Assembly: GCA_032718475.1 (NCBI GenBank)
Contig: JAUCBJ010003968.1
Span: 1-57,519, forward strand
DNA length: 57,519 bases
Direction of reading: 5' to 3'
Origin: Nemertoderma westbladi
Taxonomy: Eukaryota; Xenacoelomorpha; Nemertodermatida; Nemertodermatidae
Below, one piece after another: positions 33,205 through 42,800 of the stretch; positions within the stretch are counted from its first letter, which is position 1; the number at the start of each line of letters is the position of its first letter. The notes below the pieces were generated by a model. That model saw only the letters and a program-made list of their open reading frames with translations, was not told the origin of the DNA and did no database searches. Position numbers and translations under genes: made by a program.

Positions 33205-34695
33205 CCTGAGTGTTTAAAGCTCATCTATCCCATCATAGTAGACATGTACCGAACAACAAGAGTCCCACAAGAAATGAAAACAAATAAGTTGGTGCCAGTT
33301 CCCAAGAAGGTCAACCTAACACTCTATGGTTCTTTTCGGGGAATCTCATTGATCTTGATTGCTGCAAAGCTATACAATAGGATTCTATTAAATCGCATCA
33401 GGGATCCCATTGAGAGACTGCTCCGTGGAAATCAGAATGGGTTCCGTAAAGGTCGTGGGACCATGGAGCCCATTTTGGCACTTAGAAGGATAATTGAAGA
33501 GTTATCAAAAAAGAAAGACAGGCATCTGGCTGTTATCTTTGTTGACTTCTTCAAGGCCTTTGATTCAGTCTCTCGCTCACGTATGTTCAGCATACTTTCA
33601 TTATATGGGATTCCTGATGAAATTATTGCAGCAATCAGATCAGTATACGATGGTTCGACAATATTTGTGTCTACTGTTGACGGTGACACAGAACCATTTG
33701 AAGTGTTATGGGGCGTCCTCCAAGGAGACACACTTGCACCATTCTTGTTCATTATTGTGGTTGACTGTTCTACGCATGTCCTTATATCATTATAATGATG
33801 ATGGGGTGATGATAACTCCACCTACTGGCTCCAGAAGTCGAGGAAATCCTGCCAAGTACCTAACTGATCTAGAATTTGCTGATGACTTAGGAGTACTCTC
33901 AGAATCATTAGAGGGAGCCCAACGGCTCCTCAGCTCATTAGAACATGCTGCTTCTAGTGTTGGTCTTTTTATTAACTCCAGAAAGACCAAAATTCTGACA
34001 GTTAACTTTGAAAGTCTCTGATCGGATGAGCATAAGCTCAAAGGATGGTATGCTTGAGCATGTGGACGACTTCTATTACCTGGGATCATGGATCCGGAAG
34101 TCAGGTGAGGACCTTCGAATACGTAAGGGAAAGGCATGGGCAGCCTTGAATAGGCTTTCCAGGATTTGGAAGTCACCGAGAATTAATCGGAAACTTAAGG
34201 TCCGATTATTTAGAGCAGCAGTAGTTCCAGTACTCCTCTACGGGAGTCCATGCTGGGCTCTAACTGCTGAGGACACCAAATCTCTGGATGGCACGTTCAC
34301 AAGAATGCTACGCCGGCTTCATTGTGTCAAGTACAATGCACACATCTCCAACCAGACACTATATAACATTGGAGGTGTCTCATTGGTTCCCCCAAGCTTG
34401 ACACTAGAACAAAATCGCCTCCGCTTTGCAGGACATTGCTTTCGCCGTGAGGACCAGCCAGTGCATAATCTTGTACTTTGGCAGCCTCATGGAGTGAATA
34501 AGCATGGTGGACAGCCCATGACTTTCTTGAGACGCATCTTAAAGGACACTTGCCTTAAAGATGCGGATGATCTAGCAAATGTCATGGGTGATAGGGAGTT
34601 GTGGCGGTGCAATTTTGTTGACAAGCCGGCACAGCATTCTTAAAAATGCAGCTGCAATGCAGCATGCCGATCCTAGTAGTAGTAGTAGTAGTAGT
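33205..34695 (+). mobile_element. LINE family A copy 5, best preserved reverse transcriptase
   Basis: Three overlapping frames cover most of the RT and C-terminus. 33244-33795 has YGSFRGISLI, FRKGRGTMEPILALRR, motif A FVDFFKAFDS and VLQGDTLAPFLF. 33494-34021 has motif C FADDLGVL. 34008-34643 has SWIRKSGEDLR to LWRCNFVDKPAQHS. At least two frameshifts separate them and the 5' end is missing, so it is dead. The 3' end is TGCAGCTGCAATGCAGCATG followed by TAG triplets (34676-34695), the probable priming tail. The clade is not assigned. Confidence 0.9.
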
Positions 34696-34782
34696 ACTAT
34701 GAATAGATATGTGCCTAGTACAATAAAACAGTATTTAAGTATGACAAAGTTTAATTTACAAAGTAAAGTTGTCAATAATTTT

Positions 34783-34900
34783 TTTAATAAGAGCTGCAAT
34801 AATTTCCTCAGGAATCCCACATGCTACAGTACTGCATCCTGACCATACGTGGTTGGGAGACTGAATCGAAGGCATTAAAGAAGACAACAAAGATAGTATG
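34783..34900 (-). mobile_element. LINE family A fragment, opposite strand
   Basis: The minus strand reads through a KAFDSVS-like motif A and GGGATTCCTGAGGAAATTAT, the RT segment found at 11340 and 33610. It is tail-to-tail with copy 5. Confidence 0.65.
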
Positions 34901-35261
34901 ATAATAAGAAGACGTACATGTACGTACAGTATGTTTTTCTTTGTTGATATATTTTCAAGTATCCTTAAGCGCCAGAATATCCTTTTAGTATCCCTTTTAG
35001 AAAGTACCATGCCTTATTAAATAGTTAGACAGCAGGATTCCAGGATTAATATTTAGTTATAGTGTAGCAGTAGAATTTGCCCCCCAGTCGAATATGAGAC
35101 CCCCCCCCCCCCCCTAGGCAAATTCTCCTAGGAGATTATGCCCCTACCCCCATCTGTTCTATGAGAAGATCTTTGGTTCAGGATATTTATAGGTCTATAT
35201 TGCAAAGATGACTAGGCCCCTATATAAAATATTTTTCCACAGTTATTCCAATATATATATA

Positions 35262-35400
35262 CAAATTGAGGGAAAGGAGCAGGTTACAGAGGCAGGCTTT
35301 TCATACCAAAACAATAAACGGCCACTTTACAGATTGAGGGAAAGGAGCAGGTTACATAGGCGGGCTTTTCTAACCAAAAGATTAAACGATCACTTTACCA
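35262..35400 (-). repeat. two inverted copies of the 70-bp dispersed motif
   Basis: GGGAAAGGAGCAGGTTACA and CCAAAACAATAAACG/AAGATTAAACG occur twice in tandem, reverse complement to the array at 36470. Confidence 0.75.
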
Positions 35401-36469
35401 ATCGCAATAATTTTTCTTGTCCGTTTAAATCACTCACAATATCCTCTTTTTTTGACTTTTTATGTCCGCCAGAAATCTACCGTTAGGTTCCATGCTACCG
35501 GTTTATCTACTGCTGTTCTCTTAGGCTATCAGTACCGGTATTAGTATATAGAGCAGTATTTTGTAGTATTGCAGTATAAAGCCTATGCCTTAGAAATAAT
35601 TATGTAACATTACAGTGCCGGCGTTATGTAGGGTCTGCCCCCCCGAAATAACAAAATGGGGCCTCTAAATAAACAAAATTGGTCCCGGGGAAGAAGATAA
35701 AAGGAGCTCCTGCATGCCCCCCTCAGTGTGTGGGGATGGGGGGGGGGGGGTGTACAAGGCTGAGATAACTCCATCTTGAAATAACTCCCCAGTTATCTCA
35801 GCCTAGGCTGAGATGACTCCCCAAATTGCGAAAAACCCTACAAATAATTATATCTTTAAGTTAAATCCAGATGCTGCCTTTTCAATGTTAAATAATTCTA
35901 TTAAATAGTTTTTGTTACGTGCTATTTTTTTCATTTTGTATTGTGGGGCGAGCCACGAAGTGAGCCAAGCCTTTGCATATGGGTGCCATTGGCGAGTTGT
36001 GTGGGGGCCCTAACGCCGCCACTGTAGCATTATAATACTCAGCTACTGTACAATAGATTTTGATATCGGTATTCTGATATGTAACCTAAACAGTTGTAAA
36101 TGGGAGAATGGTGGTAATTACAGTAGTAAACTTATTTCAGAATTTTAGTACCGGCTGACCGCACTACCTTTTAAAAAATTAATACATTTTAAATAATTGA
36201 TACATATCTGGATAATGCATTTAAAATGGATCGTGACTAATGTAATGTTATGGGTAGCTGTAGTGATGGTACCTCTAAATCTATAATGTAGTTCTAAACT
36301 AACAGATCAGTCCACATACAATGTGTTCGAAAAATCTACTTTGATAGCGAAAACACACTGATATCGAAAATATCGGGCCGATTTTAGCTAAAAAGCAAAA
36401 GGGGTTGTCCCAATAAAGGATATATACAACTGTAAATAATATAAAATTATGCCGCCGTAAAATGCTCCT
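35401..36469. other. intergenic, low-complexity patches
   Basis: A G run of 13 near 35738 and a repeated GGCTGAGATAACTCC / CTCAGCC near 35759-35822. No gene seen. Confidence 0.35.
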
Positions 36470-37660
36470 TTTCCTCAAATTGGTAAAGTGGTATCGTTTA
36501 TTGGTTTGGTTAGAAAATTCAGTTTCTGTAACCTGCTCCTTTCCCCAATTTCTAAAGTTATCGTTTATTGTTTTGGTTAGAAACACACGCTTCTGTAACC
36601 TGCTACTTTACCTCAATTGATAATTGTGATCGTTTATTATTGTTTTGGTTAGAAAAGCCCGCCTCTGTAACCTGCTCCTTTCCCCCAATTGGTAAAGTGG
36701 CCGTTTATTGTTTAGTTAGAAAAGGCCGCCTCTGTAACCTGCTCCTTTCCCTGAATTAACTAAGTGATCGTTGATTGTTTTGATTAGAAAATCCCGCCTC
36801 TGTAACCTGCTCATTTCCCTGATTTGGTTAAGTGACTGTTTATTGGTTTGGTTAGAAAGCCAACCTCTGTAAACTGCTCCTTTCCTTCATTTGGTAAAGT
36901 GACTGTTTATTGTTTTGGTTAGCAAATCCCGCCTCTGTAACCTGCTCCTTTCCCTCAATTGGTTAAATGATCGTTTATTGTTTTGGTTACAAAATCCCGC
37001 CTCTGTAACCTGCTCCTTTCCCTGATTTGGTAAAGTGACTGTTTATTGGTTTGGTTAGAAAGCCAACCTCTGTAACCTGCTCCTTTCCTTCATTTGGTAA
37101 AGTTACTGTTTATTGTTTTGGTTAGAAAATCCCGCCTCTGTAACCTTCACCTTCTCCTTTCCCTCAATTAGTTAAATGATCGTTTATTGTTCTGGTTACA
37201 AAATCCCGCCTCTGTAACCTGCTCCTTTCCCTCAATTGGTTAAATGATCGTTTATTGTTTTGGTTACAAAATCCCGCCTCTGTAACCTGCTCCTTTCCCT
37301 GATTTGGTAAAGTGACTGTTTATTGGTTTGGTTAGAAAGCCAACCTCTGTAACCTGCTCCTTTCCTTCATTTGGTAAAGTTACTGTTTATTGTTTTGGTT
37401 AGAAAATCCCGCCTCTGTAACCTTCACCTTCTCCTTTCCCTCAATTAGTTAAATGATCGTTTATTGTTCTGGTTACAAAATCCTGCCTCTGTAACCTGCT
37501 CCTTTCCCTGATTTGGTAAAGTGACCGTTTATTGTTTTGGTTAGACAGGCCCGCCTCTGTAACCTGCTTATTTCTTTCATTTAGTAAAGTGACTGTTTAT
37601 TGTTTTGGTTAGAAAATCCGGCCTCTCTAACCTGCTCCTTTTCCATCAATTGGTAATTGG
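36470..37660 (+). repeat. tandem array of about 17 units of a 68-72-bp motif
   Basis: Each unit has GTTTATTGTTTTGGTTA, then CCGCCTCTGTAACCTGCTCC, then TTTCCCT and an ATTTGGTAAAGTGA-type spacer. A block of about four units is itself repeated at a period of about 279 bp (the string CTGTAACCTTCACCTTCTCC recurs at 37138 and 37417). The same motif forms the core of the MITEs in this window. Confidence 0.9.
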
Positions 37661-38439
37661 TTTTGGCTATAAAATTAGTGTTTTGCTACGTCATATCATA
37701 TGGCAATCGATTATCGACAACAACCACAAACTATTTAATTTAATAATAATAATAATAATAATAATAATATTGGTTATTTATATAGCGCTTTTATAGCTCA
37801 TTTATAGTCTTTTACCACAGGCGCATATGGAAATCTATGTTATAGTCTATAAATCATGGAATTTACAATGTTTTGTCACAATTATTGTAAATTAAACTGT
37901 GTGACAGTCAAGAAATCCACAAATTTTGAATGTTTTGGCACAGGCATGTTGAAATCAACTGTCTGACTTAGTTAAAGTCAACTTAGTTAAAAGCACCACC
38001 CCACCACTGTAACTACAACTTACTATTTTCCCTCAATTTCGAAGTGTAGTTTCATGTATTGTTTTGGTTAAAAAAAAGCAGCTACTGTAATCTGCTCCGC
38101 TCCTAACTCTTAGTAATGGAATTTACTGTACTGGTACTAATGTACTGGTACTCCATGTCGATTAAAAAACATACTTTTTGTTATCATATCCATATTTATA
38201 AATCAGTTGATAGACAAATAACACTGCAATAATAATAATGTAAATGTACAATATAGTAATATACAGTACCTCCCATACTTCAGTAGTAGGCCCTATCCAG
38301 CTATCTATCAATATAGTTACTACATTTATATTATGAGTATGACTGTATGAAACAGTATTGTACTGCACAAAATGTAATTTTCGCACTATGAATTCCAGTC
38401 TGGCGTGAGTGAAACATCATTTTTCTGGAGGGGCATAAA
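37661..38439. other. intergenic, microsatellite and degraded motif copy
   Basis: An AAT repeat lies at 37742-37769. A degraded copy of the 70-bp motif lies at 38030-38105. No gene seen. Confidence 0.45.
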
Positions 38440-38615
38440 TAACTCCTATACCCCGATTCGGGGTATACCTAATTTTTCCGCTGCCTGAAGATTTTCTAGT
38501 AGAGCACCGATTCGGGGTATAGCTTTCTACTGAAAATCTCGAATTGGTGTCACTATTTTCCACTATGACACCGATTCGGTGTATAGAGCTGTACCCCGAT
38601 TCGGGGTATTTTCCC
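38440..38615. repeat. cluster of four CCGATTCGG palindromes
   Basis: TACCCCGATTCGGGGTA occurs exactly near 38450 and 38593, with variants (CACCGATTCGGGGTA, CACCGATTCGGTGTA) near 38506 and 38568. Spacing is about 55, 60 and 27 bp. The arms keep their complementarity while changing sequence (CCCC/GGGG and CAC/GTG). Confidence 0.7.
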
Positions 38616-38879
38616 TTACTGTATGTATTTTTACATTGTCTGATTGTACTGTTGTATGTTGTTAGTTTTTTGTCACATGCTGACATGGGCTGATGGGTTG
38701 GATGAGAGTAAGGACAGAACAGAACAGCAGATGAAACGCTTCAAACCAGCATACTGTATGCGGCCTTATTCAGTTATTCCAGTATTATGTTCTATTGGCT
38801 GATTGGGCAAGCGCAAGGGTTGTACTGTCAGACTGTTGTATGTAGGCCCTACATTTGTATGTATTGCTGTATTGGATTT

Positions 38880-38990
38880 AATTAAACCACAGAAAAACCA
38901 TAAAAAACCGAAAAAAACCATAAAAAACCAAACAATAAAACCAAAACCAAAATTTTTTTTTCAAAAAACCATGGTTTTTGCCATCCCTGG
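38880..38990. repeat. possible end of a hAT-like element
   Basis: ACCATAAAAAACC-type repeats lead to CCATGGTTTTTGCCATCCCTG; the complement of the end, CAGGGATGGCAAAAACC, looks like a hAT terminus. I find no matching left end. Confidence 0.3.
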
Positions 38991-39099
38991 ATATACCCTT
39001 ATAAGGTGTACTGTAAGGTAATGTATCCCGATCGGGATATGTCAATGTACATAACTGTCATTTACTACTACTGTACCGGTACTGCTGTATATTCTACTC

Positions 39100-39529
39100 C
39101 AGTCAGGAACACTGGTCACAATATGTCCAATTTACAGCCAGAATGTGTCCGCGGAAAACGCTCTCAGAGTGAAATTTCTCCATAGAAAACAATGCTAAAT
39201 TTCATTTGAAAACCGGCAGTGAAATTTTAACATTGGCATTCTAAAAATTATGCCATTAGAATCGCCATAAAATTCAGTATAAATTAATTTGAGAATTAGA
39301 ATCTCATCGTTGGGCTTGGGATAACTAGGCTATCATAATATTAAAAATAAAAATGTGCCCAGCTTCTGCTTTGAGTATCGTACTATTGGAGTTACAGCCA
39401 AAATATGTCCGGAAATATAATCGCAGCCTGTGAAGGACAAATAGTGGCTGCACGGACACTTTCTGGCTGTAAATATGTGGACAATTTTTGGCTGAGCTCC
39501 AGCCAGAAAGTGACCAGTGTTCCTAACTG
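39100..39529. mobile_element. short inverted-repeat element with 5-bp target duplication
   Basis: Ends CAGTCAGGAACACTGGTCAC / GTGACCAGTGTTCCTAACTG differ at one position and are flanked by TACTC on both sides (39095-39099, 39530-39534). The interior repeats CAGCCAGAATGTGTCC-like strings. No coding sequence. Confidence 0.8.
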
Positions 39530-39775
39530 TACTCTACTATGTAAAACTACAGTAGGCTATATTTGGAAAACTAGAATGTGATTAAATAATATTAGAATGT
39601 GAAGTGAAGTCTGCACTGCTAACCAACTAAATCCACCTAAAAAAACGTGAAGAAAACGAAACCAGGATGACAATGGTAATGCATTCTGGCATTCGCCGTT
39701 ATGCGCATGACACTGACAGAATGCTGACGATTGGTTAAATGCAGAAATGGTTAGGAGCTGTTGCGCTGTCTGGAC

Positions 39776-41527
39776 TAGGGTTCAACAGAAGGCACTTTAT
39801 GGGGCCGAACCGAACCGAACCGAAGCAGGGCCAACTTCGGGCCGAACCGAACCGAATCCTAACCGAAGTTCAGAAAGTTAGCAAGTTATGGTCATAAATT
39901 CGTATTTACGTCACCATCAGACTATACTGGCTGACTGGCAGTGGCAGACTGGTACCTATATGGTCTGAGGACTTAGCGAGAAAGCTATGATTAATTAAAA
40001 AAATAAATACTACAAAATAAAATGGCAATATTTACATTACTGTACATTACTAACCTAAACTACTGTATGCATGCACTTACTGTATGCACCACATTTTCAC
40101 CCGTAGTAAGCCGTTCAGTAGTGACATCAAATTTAGAAAATCTCACTAAAAGTACAGGTAGTCTTTGTAATACTATTTATATGAGGTAGTAGGTATATTT
40201 GGTATTATGTATCAAAGTTATGATTAATTAAAAAATAGGGTACTACAAAGTAAAATGACAATATTTAGCCTAACCTAAACTACTGTATAATTACGCAAAT
40301 TTTGAAACTACCCAAGTAACCTGGAAACAATTAAAAAAATAATGCCATTTAAATGGAAGTTCAGTCCAAAATTAAGGGTGTAAACGTTAAGCAGACAGTG
40401 GTGCAGATAGTGGTGCAGACACCTGGTGCGGCCAGTGGTGCAGACAGTGGTGCAGCGTGCAGACAGTGGTGCAGACACTGGTGCAGTGCAGACAGTGGTG
40501 CAGACACCTGGTGCGGACTGTGGTGCAGACAGCAGACACCTGGTGCGGACAGTGGTGCAGACACTGGTGGAGACAGTGGTGCAGACAGTGGTGCAGACAC
40601 TGGTGCAGACAGTCTTGCAGACACTGGTGCAGACAGTGGTGCAGACACTGGTCCAGACAGTGGTGCAGACACTGGTCCAGACAGTGGTGCAGACACCTGG
40701 TGAAAATACTGAAATACCAGAGTACCACAAAACACAATACCACCAGGCACTATTATATTATATTTTATCATAGACTTTATTATCTACAAATATGCGAGTA
40801 ACTACTGATAGGTTCTACATGAAGTAGGGAGGACATATGTAGTACAGGTCGAGGTGCGTGTGGGTGAATGTGCCCTGATTACAAATAATTATAAGAGGTG
40901 TGTACGAAAATAATTAAGTGCAGACTGCACCAGTCTGCAAAAGGTGCCTGCACCACTGTCTGCACCACTGTCTGCACCAGTGTCTGCACCACTGTCTGCA
41001 CCACTGTCTGCACCCGGGTCTGCACCACTGTCTGCACCACTGCCACTGCCTGCACACTGTCTGCACCACTGTCTGCACCAGTGTCTGCACCACTGTCTGC
41101 ACCAGTGTCTGCACCACTGTCTGCACCAGGTGTCTGCACCACTGTCTGCACCAGTGTCTGCACCACTGTCTGCACCAGTGTCTGCACCACTGTTGCACCA
41201 CTGTCTGCACCACTGTCTGCACCAGTGCGTGCACCACTGTCTGCACCAGGTGTCTGCACCACTGTCTGCATCACTGTCTGCACCACTGTCTGCTCTGCAC
41301 CAGTGTCTGCTTAACGTTTATACTCCAAAATTAATTAGTACAACGATGGACAGATTGATTAGTCTTACTGTCTTCTGGTCTTAGCTCAATCAGTCAATGT
41401 AATACTTTGAATATTTAGCAAAGTTTGCTCCGGGCTTCTGCAGTATCAATTGCAGAAGCCGAACCGAACCGAAATTGCCAAACTTCGGCCCGAACCGAAC
41501 CGAAGCCGAAGCTTCTGTTGAGCCCTA
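39776..41527. mobile_element. hAT-like element inserted in a palindrome
   Basis: Ends TAGGGTTCAACAGAAG / CTTCTGTTGAGCCCTA are flanked by exact 8-bp duplications GTCTGGAC (39768-39775, 41528-41535). Subterminal CCGAACCGAACCGAA repeats occur at both ends. It has no transposase and contains the foldback-like element at 40376-41326. An 8-bp duplication and TAGGG ends are typical of hAT elements. Confidence 0.85.
40376..41326. mobile_element. foldback-like element with minisatellite arms, nested in the hAT-like element
   Basis: Outer ends GGGTGTAAACGTTAAGCAGA and, inverted, GGAGTATAAACGTTAAGCAG lead into arms made of 12-bp units (GTGGTGCAGACA on the left, its complement on the right), about 310 and 390 bp long, around a unique 210-bp centre. 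Exact 8-bp duplications AAAATTAA flank it (40368-40375, 41327-41334). The long open frames on both strands of the arms come from the 12-bp period and are not genes. Confidence 0.85.
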
Positions 41528-41555
41528 GTCTGGACAGACAGCGCAACAGCTCCTA

Positions 41556-42103
41556 CAGTCGGGGAGAAGTTCAAATTTCAACTGAGTTGAAATTTAAAAC
41601 TTTTTTTTTTAAATTCAACTTTTAAGTTGTAAATTCAACTCTAAAATGGCAGGAGGCGCAGAAGGCCCCCAAGACGTGACAGAAGGGGTGTTTTTATTGT
41701 TTTTATGGATGTAACTCGAAAAATTAACCCTCATTACCGATGGAATAAAAACTTTCACCGTCGGGAACACTTTTTTTAAAACATTTTAAGTGATTACATT
41801 TGCAAATTAGCTTAAATACTACGGGAATTTATTAGATGTATTTAATTACAGCTGAATGTCATAATTATTATACAATGGAATACCAGTAATGGATTCCATT
41901 CCAATTCCATATTTCAGTATTTCGAAAGCTAGGCCTACTCCTAAAGTTGAATTTTAAACTCTACTCCAAAAGTTGAATTTTAAACTCTAGGCCTACTCCA
42001 AAAGTTGAATTTTAATAAAAATTTGAATTTTAATAAAAAGTTGAATTATAAAAAATAAAGTTGAAATTTCCACTCAGTTGAAAATATAACTTCTCCCCGA
42101 CTG
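41556..42103. mobile_element. Element X, copy 2
   Basis: Ends CAGTCGGGGAGAAGTT / TAACTTCTCCCCGACTG are flanked by TCCTA on both sides (41551-41555, 42104-42108). It shares long interior stretches with the copy at 22589. It lies just outside the right arm of the palindrome that holds the hAT-like element. Confidence 0.85.
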
Positions 42104-42108
42104 TCCTA

Positions 42109-42800
42109 ACAGCGCTGTTGCGTGTTTACCAGAGGAAGCCACATTACTGCATTAGACCTACATCTTTAGCACCTAGGTTCTTTAAATCACCTACCCACTA
42201 CCGGTACCGATACCAGCTTACAGTGGCAAGTTTTTCTAACCAAAACAATAAACGAGAGTGAAGGTAATATTTCAGTATTTTATTTTTTTGGGGGTAATTC
42301 AGTACATGCAGTACGGTAATTCGTCATTATTTTGGGGTATCGGTATCGGTGGGCCTAATTCGTCATTTTGCAATATTTTGGGGTAAATTAAATTTCCAAA
42401 ACAGACTGACAGACTGACAGAGGCTCAAAAACAAGTATTTTGGCTTTGGGGTATGGTTTGGGATTGGGCCGCCACTCTCGTAACCTGCGAGGCCAACTAG
42501 AAGACTATTGGACTAGGCCTAGACTAGACTAGATCCGTGAAAAAGTGGCGCCTCTACTGCTGTACTGCTCTAGCAGTCTAGTGTGATATCCCCCCTATAA
42601 TCGTAATGTGCCTTGCCTATTGTATTACTGTACTGTACACTATTAGGCCTATGCCAGTATGCTACTAAATTATAATTATCTATTACTGTATTAACAGATT
42701 AATAATGTTATGCTATCTTGTAAGCCTGCTTGCACATCTAATCAAATTCATCAATAACAATTAATTAGATATTTCTTTAATTATCCAGTCAGCACTCATT
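42109..42800 (+). other. upstream region of exportin-6
   Basis: A degraded inverted copy of the dispersed motif (CTAACCAAAACAATAAACGA) lies near 42237. A possible splice acceptor (TTAATTATCCAG or ...TCAG) ends 10-14 nt before the ATG, which would allow a non-coding first exon. No promoter element is clear. Confidence 0.4.

Noticed and set aside
33205-34643. Active retrotransposon
   Set aside because: At least two frameshifts and a missing 5' part.
38417-38686. Minus-strand 89-codon frame as a gene
   Set aside because: It is built on the repeated palindromes and has no other support.
40353-41384. Long overlapping open frames on both strands (110-146 codons)
   Set aside because: They follow from the 12-bp period of the foldback arms; composition is repetitive and mirrored on both strands.
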